From Phytophthora hibernalis (taxonomy: Eukaryota; Oomycota; Peronosporomycetes; Peronosporales; Peronosporaceae): a DNA stretch of 64,000 bases. The notes below the pieces were generated by a model. That model was not told where the DNA came from, searched no databases, and saw nothing but the letters and a program-made list of their open reading frames with translations. Each line of letters starts with the position of its first letter. Within the stretch, counting starts at the first letter, position 1. The position numbers and the translations under genes were made by a program. Shown piece after piece: positions 22,739 through 33,694 of this stretch. Where the stretch lies: NCBI GenBank assembly GCA_012656075.1, contig JAAKBF010000300.1, positions 62,001 to 126,000 on the forward strand. The letters are read 5' to 3'.

Positions 22739-23718
22739 AAATGGTGAGTTCGGTAGTAACCTCTGTAGCAAAAGATGCGGTCTGTAAGAGGAGGTTGATT
22801 ATGAGAACAACTTGTGTTCAAGTTTCGTTGATAAGGGTCATGATCGTGATCTGCAACTCGTGTGTCCGGCGCTGGCGGGTCTTGTTTTTCTTATGCTTCA
22901 GCGGGGAGTCAAACTTGTGTGTATTTTATCAGCCGAGCGAGATAATATTCAGCAGGGCCCGCCTTTGCAATCACTCGCCGGTGCAAACGGATGCGGAAAG
23001 AGCTCTTCACATTTTAAGAGTTGCAATGGATGCTAATACTCATGAATCTTCACTGTGTCATCGGTTAGATATAGTTCAAAGAATGATCTTTAAGATATTG
23101 AATCCCAGCTCGAATTGTTTACAACATAATACTGCGTTGAATGTTGTAAAAAATCGACCTGAGGACAATATTATTGTATCAAGCCATACAGCAGTGCAGT
23201 CTGGGACATCGACCTTTTCATTTTTGAGTACAATCCGAAGCTCAAGAGGAACTGCAGAAGCTGTCGACAGAGCTAGCCCCAGGACGAGGTGGTTGAATAT
23301 TCGCATCGGGTAAAATGAAGCGCAACGAAGTGCAGTGAAGTGAGTTTTCCTGATGTACAACAAAGGATCAATAAATGCCAGGATTATTCGGCTAGTAGGT
23401 TAGTGAGATAAAAGCGAGCGTTCATTTTAGAGTTTACTACGTAGTATCTGGATATCTGGTAGTGCACACGCGCCAAAGGTACACAACTTCAAATGCCTTC
23501 TGATGCATCCCTTTGTTTGATCCATTCGAGAGATCGTACAAACTGAAAGCATTGGCTTGCTTTAGCGACTGTCAAGTTCTCTGTATCCGACTTTTTTCTC
23601 TATCCGAAAAAATAATGCCCCCATCTTGTGTGTACCTACCTACCTGACCAGCAAACATACATGAACCACTATATATGGCTCATCAGCGTCGCTCTTCACC
23701 GAGACTTAGTACGAAGTA
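22739..23718. other. Intergenic, no supported gene
   Basis: The effector reading frame continues by accident to 23313 but shows no conserved residues after 22738. No repeat or RNA gene was recognised. Confidence 0.5.
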
Positions 23719-24422
23719 CTATGATTTGTTCTTAGCGTTGGGATGCACCGCGAACTTTCCTAAGACGGAATACAGGTATTCGGCATAATATCGTCTGTAC
23801 TCCTGGAGTTTCCCGAAATTCAGGTGCGTCGCCAGCTCATCGGGATTGAGATCTTTGTGTATCTTCAACCTTTTGCGAACATATTTTTCACCCCTGTCTG
23901 TTGTCGCCCAAATATTTAGGAGGACACTCCACTCGGCGTCGGAGGCGGGATCATACGGAGGATAGGCCGGCTTCCCAAACTTCCTGACCATGCGGTCGTA
24001 CTTTCTCGCGTAACGCTCGTAGTTCTGAAGCCCCGCACTCGTCTTGAGCTTATCCAGTTTATTTTCTTGCCAGACTACCGTCGGGTTCACCTTATTAAAT
24101 ACCCACCAGTCCATCTCGCGTCCTTGAACCTTGTACAGATAGTCCAGGTACACTTCGTAGCGTGGGCTAGCCTTCATGGCATCTTCTGTCAGCCCGTCCA
24201 GCTTCAGCTTCTTCTTGATGGCCTCGTCCGTCTTTCCCGTCTGAGCCCAGTACTTCGTTTTAATTCTCGTCAAAATCCCGAGGTTTTTGCTGACTTGGAG
24301 TTGTCGTTTGGTTTTGTCTTCATGGACTTGTTGGGTGGTGATCGAATGATCAGTGGAGTCTACTGGCGACACGAAAGCATTGCTGACGAATCCCATCACC
24401 AGCACTACAAAAGGAGGCGCAT
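23719..24422 (-). pseudogene. RxLR-family effector copy 2, one-base break in signal peptide
   Basis: The body is intact over about 230 codons: RIKTKYWAQTGKTDE, LKLDGLTEDAMKASPRYEVY, YLYKVQGREMDWWVF, NYERYARKYDRMVRKFGKP and DRGEKYVRKRLKI are the family core. The ATG at 24422 (MRLL) is out of frame by one base in TTTT; beyond it the frame reads VVLVMGFVSNAFVSP, a normal signal end. A RQLQ sequence sits in the RxLR position and no clear dEER follows. If the missing base is a consensus error, this would be a complete secreted effector gene of about 235 codons. Confidence 0.75.
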
Positions 24423-25373
24423 GGATTTTCAATACCAAGTGAATAAGGATTCGTGGACGATACACCACTTTGCCGTTGCGTGTTCAAAGGAAAGTTGCCA
24501 AGTGAGTTCGTTACCATTAATTCACCTTTCGGAAGGCTGAGTGTTGATTACGTTTTTGCCGCTGCACTCGCGCACGCGCAATTGATGATGCACACTTCCT
24601 GATGATCATGTGACGTAGCTGTCGGCTGCTGGTGTTGGTACATGTAGCCAGCAGGGTGTTTTAATGCGCTGTAATATTTAGCTTATAAATTAATACATGT
24701 ACCGTATCAATATCAATGCTACATGTATGAAGAAAAGTGATTTATTACGATAATATACGAAAATAGCCCTGATAAAAAGCTTTGACAGGCTGAACTTCAT
24801 AAATGATGTCCAGTGCTGACGATTGCCCAGAGCTATACATATTTATGGCTGCAAAGGTCGCGGCTGTGAGATTGACGTTTGAAATTGTGCTCTAGTAAAG
24901 GCTTTTATAATACATCAATAGTACTTTTTGAGATTTTTTAAGCTAATATTGATATATATCCATAGTTCTTTGATAATCCTTTATACTCCTTTTACTAAAT
25001 CTTTTAGTTTTTTAGAAGAAATCTTAACTAAAATAAGATTGTCTTCTAAAATTTCAGAATGAATGCTGATAAAAATAGATTTTGAAAATTGTTTGGGCCT
25101 AATTGTTCTGACGATTAAATAAGTACTACAATTAAATCAGTACAATATCGGTACAGTGCTTCCCCTTGTTATGCGCAAGTGGGTTCAGCAAAGTGATTTT
25201 AGAGGGATTAGATATAGAAGCATCGTTTAGCTTTAAAGTTGCGATGATTTCTAAACTGATTTGACGGGGTATTGGATTATTGAGGTGCGCTTAACGAGGG
25301 GTAGCACTGTACTGTACTGACTCATCATTTAGAAACCATTTCTAAACCCGAATTAACTAAACGTTACCCAAAA
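24423..25373. other. AT-rich intergenic between effector and AP endonuclease
   Basis: Divergent 5' flanks of the two neighbouring genes. TACATGTA-type palindromes occur near 24640, 24693 and 24720. No other feature was recognised. Confidence 0.5.
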
Positions 25374-26595
25374 ATGGTTCGTCAGAGTGCGCGCTTGCAG
25401 GTAGCCGCGTCCAAGGTCGTGGCTGCGTCGTCCCCGCCAAGAAGCGCAAGACTGTCACTGCTACTGTTGCTAAAGTGTCCTCCGAGGTCTGCGAAGCGTC
25501 CTCCAACGAGTCCAAACCCAAGGCGAAACGAGCCAAGGCGTCGGACACCAAAAGCGCGTGGGGTGCCCTTTTCGCTGCCCAAAAGGACAAACCGACCCAA
25601 AATGTGCGGCCTATGGTGGCCACACCCATTTCTACCGAACTTCAAGCTCGAATCGACGCGTTTCCATGTTTCGAGGACGTTTCGAAACGGTCGGAGGACG
25701 CTGAAATAAGAATCGTCGCGTGGAACGTAAACGGGCTCCGTGCGGTCCTCAAGCGAGACGAAAGTGTCCACCTACGAGCATATGTTGCCCAGGAAGACCC
25801 CGACATTTTGTGTCTCAGCGAGACGAAAATCTGCCGTGACGAACTGCAGAAGCTCGAGGACTTTCTGCCTCAATACAAGCACCAGTTCTGGTCTTGTGCT
25901 GTTAAGAAAGGGTACGCTAGCACGGCCATCTTCAGCAAGACCAAGCCGTTGAGTGTCAAGGACGAGATTGTGGTGGGTGTCCACGAGTCCAAAGGAGGGA
26001 CGTCGGTGGACAATGGCGGTAAAGACCAAGAAGGACGCTTTCTGGCTCTCGAGTTCCCCAAGTTCTGGCTCGTCCACACGTACGTCCCCAATGCTGGAGG
26101 CAAGTTGGAGAGATTGGACTTCCGTACTAGCCAGTGGGACAAGGCAATGCTGCGAGAGATGAAGGAGATGGAGAAGACCAAGCCCGTGATCTGGTGCGGA
26201 GACCTGAACGTCGCCCATCAAGAGATCGACATTCACAACCCCAAGGGCAACCGCAAGAGCGCGGGCTTCACGGACGAAGAGCGAGGAAGTTTCGGTGAGA
26301 TTTTGGACAGTGGTTTTGTCGACACCTTCCGTCACTTGCATCCGGACAAGGTTGAGTACTCGTACTTTGGCTACCGCCACAACATGCGCGCAAAGAACAA
26401 AGGTTGGCGGCTGGACTACTTTGTGGTGTCGGAGGCGCTCATGCCCAATGTGGTACGTTGGTTGGACGAGTTTAAGGGGGTGCTTATACTTGTGCTAACT
26501 TGTTTTGGGTGCTGTTGCAGCGGTCGTCGTACATCCGCAACAGTGTCGTTGGCAGTGACCACTTACCCGTCGGTCTTGAACTTGGAGGTCTTTGA
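25374..26595 (+). CDS. AP endonuclease (exonuclease III family)
   Basis: Base-excision DNA repair enzyme that cuts the backbone at abasic sites in the nucleus. Seen: IVAWNVNGLRAVLKR near residue 105, ILCLSETKI (metal-binding Glu), GYASTAIFSK, VHTYVPNAG (active Tyr), VIWCGDLNVAHQEIDI (catalytic Asp and Asn), RLDYFVVSEALMPNV and, after a 68-nt intron (26453-26520), SYIRNSVVGSDHLPVGLEL (Asp-His pair). All ExoIII-family catalytic positions are present. The N-terminus has a KKRK nuclear-signal candidate. The ATG at 25374 (MVRQSARLQ) is one base out of frame with the body: adding one base at about 25400 would join LQ to GSRVQGRG. This looks like a consensus error or a recent lesion in a poorly conserved leader. 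Confidence 0.9.
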
Positions 26596-27400
26596 GCATG
26601 GATGCAGGGGTAGTAACTCTGAAGTTTGGGGTCTGGTTGGTGGATACTTAAACTCGTTGATGATTTTGATGATGGGTATCTGCCGCTTGTATAGTTCCAG
26701 TGTATTTTACCTGAGAATACTGGTGTTAAGAACTCGCTTGTATCCGAACGTCAAGAAGGGCGGCTCAATTTTTGGAATCATATTGATTATTTTGTGCTCC
26801 TGGGCTCGGTTCGCACATGGAGCTGTCGACCAGTTTGCTGCCTGTGATGTCCCAAGTACTACTACTAATAGTATTAATACTAGAAACTGCGCGTACTGCT
26901 CCACTGGAAATCATCATAAAGATTGGACAATGAAAAATTGAAAGTTTACGTGGAGCGAAAGTTAACAATGACTCTCACTGAGGCCCATTCGAAACTGGCA
27001 CTATGCTTAGTCGAACTGTACAGGTTTGGGACATTTGTTGGTGTAGCTGGTTCAGTTCTTACCAACCTTACCAACATCACACTAGCGAGATTATTGAGAA
27101 CTGTCACGGTTGGAGAAAAGTAGGAGTGGTGCCTGTTATCGCTGGCTTTCAACGTGTACATGTACCAGTCTATCATTTTGATCCTTACAAAACAAATCAC
27201 TTGAACGGTGAGCCAGTTTTTCGATCCCGAACTCAATCACGTGATGCGACTTGCTACATGTAACACGTCTTTGCGAGCAAAATCGTCACAGATAGTGCTC
27301 TCTTTTGCTCACTTCATCGATCGTTATCTCTTCGCTTTTTCCGCACAGCAGCGCAAGTCTGAAGCCAACTTCGGATCATTTTACTTCTCGCCACCCCACG
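26596..27400. other. Intergenic with conserved effector 5' flank
   Basis: No gene supported to about 27200. From 27203 to 27400 the sequence resembles the 5' flanks of the effector copies at 29.3 and 30.4 kb (GGTGAGCC, TTTTTCGATCC, then CACTTC...CGTTAT about 70 nt before the ATG). Confidence 0.55.
27203..27400 (+). promoter_or_regulatory. Conserved upstream block of effector copies
   Basis: GGTGAGCCAGTTTTTCGATCC and CTCAATCACGTGAT here match GGTGAGCCGGTTTTTCGATCC and CTCAATCATGTGAT at 30234-30270, and on the minus strand GGTGAGCCGGTTATTCCATC near 29430. A following CTCACTTC..TCG.TCGTTAT stretch could be the oomycete initiator region. The function is inferred only from conservation between paralogues. 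Confidence 0.5.
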
Positions 27401-28127
27401 ATGCGCTTCCCCATGTTCTGCTGGCGGCAATTTTCATCCTCTTCGCCACCACCGCATCGCTGGAAACGTCCGCTCACCCCAAGACTACCACCGAACCTGA
27501 TGGTGGAGCTAACGGCGAAACCCGACTGCGAGGTGCCAAAGCGCCCGATGAAGAAGAGAGGGAACCTTCGCGGATCTCAAAATGTGGGTGAAAACGAGTT
27601 ACTGGGCTCGGTTCGAGAAATCTGATGACTTCGTCAAGAAGGCGCTAAAGCTGGAAGGACTGTCGGGAGATGCTATGAAAGCCAGCCCGAAGTACGAACA
27701 GTACCTGTTGTATCTGTACAAGGTGCAAGGAGTCAAGATGGACAACATTGTAGTTGATAAGGTGAGTCCGACGATAGTCTGGTTGAACAGAATGTCTTCT
27801 GCTCAGCGCGAGAATAGCGACGCGTTAACGTTCTACATGCGCTACGCGAAACGATACGACAGCAAAGTTTACCACAATGGGTGCACGGCTATTACCCCGA
27901 ACACTGGCGCAGAGATGGATGCCCTCCTGAGGGTGTGGACTAAGGCTGATAGGCCTAGTTACTACGTTCTGGAACGTCTGGGGATATACAGCAACCTTGA
28001 GTCACATTATTCCCACGTTACCCACAGGATGGTCACCAAATACCCTACGAAAGCGAGGATGGTGGCCAACCCAAACTACAGCAAATTCGTGAAGTTCAAA
28101 AGATACAATCATCAATACTGGGGATGA
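27401..28127 (+). pseudogene. RxLR-family effector copy 3, two one-base breaks
   Basis: ATG at 27401 (MRFPM) is out of frame by one base in a CCCC run. The signal continues in frame as HVLLAAIFILFATTAS. A TRLRGAK sequence lies in the RxLR position and PDEEERE in the dEER position. A second one-base loss in GGG near 27561 precedes MWVKTSYWARFEKSDDFVKK, LKLEGLSGDAMKASPKYEQY, YLYKVQGVKMDN, LTFYMRYAKRYDSKVY, KADRPSYYVLERLGIY and the end NHQYWG at 28127. The length is that of a full family member. Confidence 0.75.
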
Positions 28128-28819
28128 ACTTGTCGCTAGGTGAGGTTACAGATTCGACACTGATAATAATTGAAGATTTTGTGTGCTGGAGAAAATGTGT
28201 GGCAATTGTCAGCGACGGATTCGTGGACATCGGCTAAAACGAATTTTCAATCGATGATTCAAGTTGAATCATTCAACTGAATGTCTCCTACTTTTTATTA
28301 ATTGACCAACTGTGCCCTTCGGCATCTGTTTGAGCCGGATTGCAGCTAGCGCTGCTAATACGCAGTAGACTTTGCTTCAAAGATCTCAGGTATACAATCC
28401 AGTCATTGTTATTTTGATGTGAGTCGTGCCCATGGACATAAACGCAAAGAGGAAATTCGTCTTCTTTTGGAGTAGATTTGTTTCTTATTGTTTTCATTTG
28501 CAACAGTTTGGCTGTTGTAAACGCTTCAAGTCCCGCTTAGAGCTGCAACCTTCTCTAAATTATTGGTGAATCTTTCTAAAACTTGATCCGGGGAATTATT
28601 ACGGCTGGAGGCCAGTCATATCTTGGAACGAAGTGAAGCTAGATCGACAAACTTGGCGGTTGGTAGGATTCATTTAACAATCAAGACAGCAAAAAGTAAG
28701 GAAGTTCCCTCACTCCATTTGAATTTAATCACTGGCGAACTTTCTTGAAAAGACAATCCTCGTAGATCATGGAATAACAAAAGCGCATGCATCGTACAAC
28801 AACTTACAAACCTCCGTAT
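28128..28819. other. Intergenic, no supported gene
   Basis: Small frames only. It separates the effector copy at 27.4 kb from the inverted effector debris. Confidence 0.5.
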
Positions 28820-28939
28820 GTACGTGGGGTGCATCTCTGCTCGGCGTGGTGTTAAGTTTGGTGCCATGGGGATGATAACGACGCACTGGTACAACCAGGG
28901 AAAATAGGACGAGTACGTCAGAAAAGCGTTGGGAATGGA
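28820..28939 (+). repeat. Left arm of a ~120-bp inverted duplication
   Basis: From GTACGTGGGGTGCATCTCTG to GCGTTGGGAATGGA this matches the reverse complement of 29776-29896 almost perfectly (one indel seen). It interrupts the effector fragment at 28940-29261. Confidence 0.9.
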
Positions 28940-29261
28940 TTCTGGTAGTACTTGTACTTCGGGCTCGCCTTCATTGCAGCTTCCGTCAGGCCGTCCAGCT
29001 TGAGCGCCTTCTTGACGAAGTCGTCGGATTTGTGTGTCTGCGCCCAGTGCGTTGTCTTTGCCCACATGTTGACACTTGTCAGGATTCCTCTCTCTTCTTC
29101 GTCGGATGCCGTTTCGGCGACTCGCAGTCGTCTTTTCTTGATATCTCCAACATCAGATGCGGTGGTAGCCTTCGGGCGAGTCGATGTATCCAGTGATGCG
29201 AGTACATTGGTGGTGGCGACCAGGATGAGCATTGTCACCAGCAGGACATGTGGAAATGCAT
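28940..29261 (-). pseudogene. RxLR-family effector copy 4, 3'-truncated
   Basis: The ATG at 29261 (MHFHM) is out of frame by one base; then HVLLVTMLILVATTNVLA (signal), KRRLRVAE (RxLR position), SDEEERGIL (dEER), MWAKTTHWAQTHKSDDFVKK and LKLDGLTEAAMKASPKYKYY. The coding similarity stops abruptly where the inverted duplicate starts, so about 130 C-terminal codons are missing. It therefore keeps delivery motifs but lacks most of the effector domain. Confidence 0.75.
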
Positions 29262-29460
29262 GGTAGGTGTCGAGAAGGCGAAAAGATTCGGGGTGGTCTT
29301 CGAACTTGTGTTGTTGCGCGGAGAAAGCGAAGTGATAACGAGTCAGTGAAGTTTGCAAAAGAGAATGCGCTATCCGCGATGATTTCGCTTGTTAGGGAGT
29401 CCCATCATGTGATGGAATAACCGGCTCACCGTTCATGTGATTTTTTGTTAATAACCCCTT
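29262..29460 (-). promoter_or_regulatory. Conserved upstream block of effector copy 4
   Basis: Read on the minus strand this contains GGTGAGCCGGTTATTCCATC and, nearer the ATG, CAAACTTCACTGACTCGTTA, resembling the flanks at 27.2 and 30.2 kb. Confidence 0.45.
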
Positions 29461-29729
29461 AACTGAAGATCAAAATTGTACAGGTTGGAAGATCCTGGCG
29501 GTACTGTGGATCCAATGACGGTAATAACGGAAGACGATGATCACCCTCTTTCTCGTTCTCTCCAACTGAGGCTGCTCGTAAAATTGGTTGCTGTCGTTGG
29601 TAGGATCGGAACCAGTCACACTATTAACCTTTACAGTAGGGTGACTAAGCTCAAGGTAAGATTCAAATGGGCTTAAATGCGTGCGAATATGTCGACAACC
29701 ATGAATGTTGTTCAAATATTTTCTGGTAG

Positions 29730-30000
29730 CGGCTTGTAGTTCGGACTGGTCTTCAACCCATTTCTTATTAGTTCTTCCATTCCCAACGCTTTTCTGACGT
29801 ACTCGTCCTATTTTCCCTGGTTGTACCAGTGCGTCGTTATCATCCCCATGGCACCAAACTTTAACACCACGCCGAGCAGAGATGCACCCCACGTACGCAA
29901 GTTCTTGTACCGATAAATACGCTTGCTGTTAATGTGTAAGTTGTTGTTAATTGGCACTCGTCAGGATTCTCTCTCTCCTTTGTCGGATGGATATTTTGTT
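29730..30000 (-). pseudogene. Divergent effector-family relic
   Basis: On the minus strand, short frames give ERILTSAN (compare ERGILTSVN after the dEER site of copy 4), then MGMITTHWYNQGK, DEYVRKALGMEEL and TSPNYKPL. These align in order with the THWAQTHK, DDFVKKALKLDGL and ASPKYKYY segments of the other copies. Stops and an interposed stretch show it is old and dead. It supplied the inverted duplicate at 28820-28939. Confidence 0.55.
29776..29896 (-). repeat. Right arm of a ~120-bp inverted duplication
   Basis: Source or copy of 28820-28939. In this location the sequence belongs to a divergent effector-family relic, so this arm is more likely to be the original. Confidence 0.85.
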
Positions 30001-30003
30001 GAT

Positions 30004-30136
30004 AAGCCCACTGTGATTGCCAAAACACAGGTGGTATTTCTTAAATTAGGCACTAGCCGGATCCCAAATTAAAACCCGACCACTTTGGTTGACGATTAGC
30101 CTCACTTTGGCCGGGCAAAGGTGTAGTGTCACCTCC
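30004..30136 (+). repeat. ~132-bp dispersed direct repeat, copy 1
   Basis: Shares with 35253-35385 the core CCCGACCACTTTGGTTGACG and TTGGCCGGGCAAAGGTGTAG, at roughly 85-90% identity by eye. Same orientation. Probably the end or body of an unidentified transposon. Confidence 0.8.
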
Positions 30137-30233
30137 ATTTTCGCCGGCATGGATAAGCATACCGGTACCGTACCTCATCGTACCAGCCCTTCGTTTTACT
30201 CTGACATGTAAACAAAAAGCAGAGCACAAGAGC

Positions 30234-30376
30234 GGTGAGCCGGTTTTTCGATCCTGAGCTCAATCATGTGATAGGAAGCTCTCCTTATTTGAGCGAGATG
30301 AATTATCCTTATAACTCACTTCGACTCGTTATTAATATCGTTTTTCTTTTTGCCGACAACAGCAGAAGTTCACGCC
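30234..30376 (+). promoter_or_regulatory. Conserved upstream block of effector copy 5
   Basis: GGTGAGCCGGTTTTTCGATCC and CTCAATCATGTGAT, then CTCACTTCGACTCGTTATTA about 45 nt before the ATG, match the flanks of copies 3 and 4. Confidence 0.5.
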
Positions 30377-30505
30377 ATGCGTTTCCTCCTTGTCTTGCTG
30401 GTGATAGTGCCCTCCTCGTCCAACATCTACTTGCGTCGCTGGAAGCTTCCACCACCCCAAGACTACCACCGACCACCGAACCTGATGCTGGAGATATCCC
30501 CGATG
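30377..30505 (+). pseudogene. RxLR-family effector copy 5, 5' remnant only
   Basis: ATG at 30377 opens MRFLLVLLVIVPSS, the only copy whose signal peptide start is in frame. A shifted frame then gives LLASLEASTTPRLPPTTEP, matching the region after the signal in copies 3 and 4. Homology ends near 30505 without RxLR, dEER or body. It is a fragment. Confidence 0.6.
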
Positions 30506-30841
30506 TGAGTCCTGCAACGTTAATGGTCGCAGCTTTTATGTCGATAACGTTGCAACAGCCTCTTTTAGCGTCGTCCAGCAATTGATGAATTTTACAATAG
30601 AAGCCAGCGTGATTTTTCAGGCTGGCTACCGGTATTGATTCGGTATTTTTCCCGTTACGTACGATTTCTTGAGAGCCCCTCATTTCGATGTTCTCGAACG
30701 TCGGGAAAAATTACAGCGTGGTATTGCCCTGTCCACGGCGGGAAAAAGCGACGAAGAAGATCGGTGCGTGAAGGCTGGGGGCAACGAATGCGGTGGCGCG
30801 TGTGGTGCTACGCACCGATAGACGCATGCATAGGAGAAAGC

Positions 30842-31136
30842 GGTGCGTGCACGTCCACGTCAACGACGCTAATGTTGCTCGACGTTAACTTAACGTTGCC
30901 GCTTGTGATAGGTGCAGAGCCGTCCAAGGAGCCGGAGCCAGACGACACAACCAAACGCGCTGGAAGAGGCGCCAGAACGGCTGCTGGTGCCCGCGGTGCG
31001 GCGCAGCTTGCTGCTACGGCTGCAGCTGAAGTAGCCTGCTGCTGCTGCTGCAGTTTCTACTATTGTGGCGGCGGTGGATGACCAAGTCGGTGGAGGCGGC
31101 GGTGCGTGCAAGTCCACGTTAACGACGCTAATGTTG
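30842..31136. repeat. Two 36-bp direct repeats about 260 bp apart
   Basis: Copies at 30842-30877 and 31101-31136 share GGTGCGTGCA.GTCCACGT and AACGACGCTAATGTTG, differing at about two positions. They lie at the left side of the AACGTT-rich region. Confidence 0.85.
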
Positions 31137-31380
31137 GCACCTCCTAAAAGAACTCACGGAGAAGAAAACTGCAGTCGACCAAGCCGTGGCTAGTGTCCTA
31201 AAACATCAAGTCAACATCGCAAGTAAAATTCTACATGCAATTCACAGGCACGGCTGCCGGTCGCGAGATCCTGACACAGTTCCCGTAATTTTGCGGAGGA
31301 CTGCCTCGCACATGAGTGACTATGTGCTGGCAAAGGTTCTCCGGTAGTGGGATTTGTTCCTGGTATCACTGAGCAGATCT

Positions 31381-33694
31381 ACATGTGAAAAATGAGAGGA
31401 TGAGCTGTCCATGTGGGATGTGTTTGTGGGAGGCAAACAGCTCTCGTGCAACGACATTGAGTGGACTTGTACGTGCTCGTTTGCAACGAGTGAAGGACTG
31501 CCTTGCCAGCACATCATTTTTGTTTGTCGATATGGTCATGGATTTGAGGAGTTGACAACTATGACAATTTCGGCGCGCTGGAGCATGACTGAGATGCTAA
31601 ATCTTACAGACGTATTGAAGAGGGGGCGGCATCCCTAGATTCTGTAGTCAGCTCCATAAGTTTGACGAACACCGCTCGCTCATGCACTGACACTGTAGCA
31701 ACGTTAGCCGACGAATCTGACGTTATCAGCATTAAAGTCGAGCAGCCTCCGAAAGCTCGCGTCGCTTACGTTCGGCTTCGCCGTCAAGAAAGCTGAAACA
31801 TGGTTGTGCTGTCAGCTGAGAAAAAGTACACATTGGCAAATTCAGTGTTTGAGCCAGTTTTGAACCATCTGCAAAGTCTGTCTGGTGTAAAGTTCTACAA
31901 GGCACTGGAGAAATGGGAGGCATCCGTTGCAAAACTGATGGAGACAGCCGACTCAGTCTCAAACAACCACGGGGAATCAGACGAACCGACTCCAGAGAAC
32001 AACGATGTGGAACCGACCGATTATGCAGATGTGCTGGATGCGCGAAATGGAGCAGATGAATTACAAGTTCGAAGAGGAGGATACAGACGCTCAGAGTGGT
32101 ACAACGCGCTCGTCGGTGTCAGCAACGTTATCGAAGTCAGCAACGTTATCGGAGGCAGCAACGTTGTCAGGGTTCTCAAGTTGAACAAAACAACAGTGCA
32201 CGGTCTGATAGTCATGTCGACGAAAAAGAGACGCTTCCAGCTCAATATACCACAACCCTCCCAATGTAATACACGGAAGAAGTTGAGGCAGAATTGGTCA
32301 GCCGTCGCCGGCGTAACTCGGTACGTTGCGGTTGAGTATCCAAGGGTCTAACAGCTACAGTCACAGATGTCAATAAGTGGGTGCTCAACACGCCACGCAG
32401 TTTATATGTTACAGACATCTTAGAGAAGTATCCGTGCATCATGAACGAGCAAACCTTACGCGGCAGGTTTAGGCGCGTGAAAGAGATAACGCGACATGTG
32501 GCTGAATCCGACTGCTATAGCTACGTTATTCCAGAAGACGTGGTTATATCGTTACAGGCAGCAGTTGACTATTTCCGGGGCAGACAAGATGCCGTGTGCA
32601 GGACAACCAACAGAAGCATGGGTGTAGTAGATCTGACCTGTTCTTCGAGCTCGACGGAGGATATGACATTGGCAGTCTGGTTCACACCAAAACTCGTCTC
32701 GTTCTCAAGGTACGGTATCGTAATGTGTTTATTGTTGATTTATCTTGATAACGTTGCCGAAGCAACTTTAACTAACTGTGACATGGATGTTCTAGTGAAT
32801 GTGTGCACGCTATGACGACATTTTACAGAATCAAGAAAACTTGTGGTTTCTGGCATCGCGATCTGCAGGATTGGACTAAGGTAAAAGGCCAACCTGTTGA
32901 GTTTTCGCTCGTGAGACGGCTCCTAGTGAAAAGTCAGTGAAATGTTGGATCGCGCATCTAGCCAGCGAAGCGGTCACAAAATACGTGACGTGCTGCATGC
33001 ACACCATGTTCTACACAAAGGGCACGAGCAATGAAATTTGCTTCAATGAGGTGGTGGGGTTTCTGGCGGAAGAGGCATGGTTAAACGATACCGTGATCAG
33101 TTATACACTAGATATTATAAGCGACGGTCATAATGACGTGCACATTATTTCGTCGCTGGTTGTCAACTCGAAAATTTTCCCGACCCCACCTCGTCTCAAG
33201 CTGTTCTCAATGAAATACATCATGCTGCCTGTTAATCACGCTAGCAACCACTGACATTGATTGTCATGGAAGTGCAACGTTATAGAGAGCTGCGCGTGCC
33301 TTTTTATGACCCGCTTCCTGGTGGACTATACAAAGGGAAGGCAGAGGTAATATGGGGTGCCGTACCTCCGAGCGTGGCACTCGCAATCGAACGAGGGAAA
33401 GGCAACGAGGTGTATCCTTTCCCGGCTAGCTTTGAGTTGGAATCGATAGATTCGCCCAAGCAGCCAGACGGTAGTAGCTGCGGAATAATGAGTGTTGCTA
33501 TGGCGTATTACTTTATTCACGGTGGACGAGGATTCATGGCCAACTTTATTACGCAAATCGTGGTGAAAGTGATGCGTCTGAGACTACTGTGGCTAATCAT
33601 ATGCAGATCGCTGATTAAGCCCATTGATACTACTGATCTGAAAGACGTTCTAGAGACAGGGAAACAATTATCAAGGGTTTTTGAAGGGAAATAA
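31381..33694 (+). pseudogene. Mutator-type protein with SWIM finger and Ulp1-like peptidase, broken
   Basis: At 31411-31640 a SWIM zinc finger is seen (WTCTCSFATSEGLPCQHIIF: C-x-C, then C-x-H). After a poorly conserved middle, a Ulp1/C48-type cysteine peptidase starts near 33040 (EVVGFLAEEAWLNDTVISY), with the catalytic His in PVNHASNH near 33245, Asp in VPFYDPL near 33300 and Gln/Cys in SPKQPDGSSCGIMS near 33460. SWIM plus Ulp1 is known from some Mutator-like elements; the peptidase family normally cleaves SUMO-like conjugates. The frame breaks just after NH (a missing base before the usual Trp), as well as near 31640, 32350 and 32820. The DDE transposase core is not visible. Confidence 0.7.
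32118..32170. repeat. Short tandem repeat of an AACGTT-containing 15-18-mer
   Basis: GTCAGCAACGTTATCG, GTCAGCAACGTTATCG and GGCAGCAACGTTGTCAG follow each other and encode repeated SNVI. The same AACGTT core recurs outside the coding region. Confidence 0.8.

Noticed and set aside
30635..31081. 148-codon ORF with Ala/Arg and Cys runs
   Set aside because: Low-complexity translation of CTG-like repeats; overlapping frame on the other strand; no domain.
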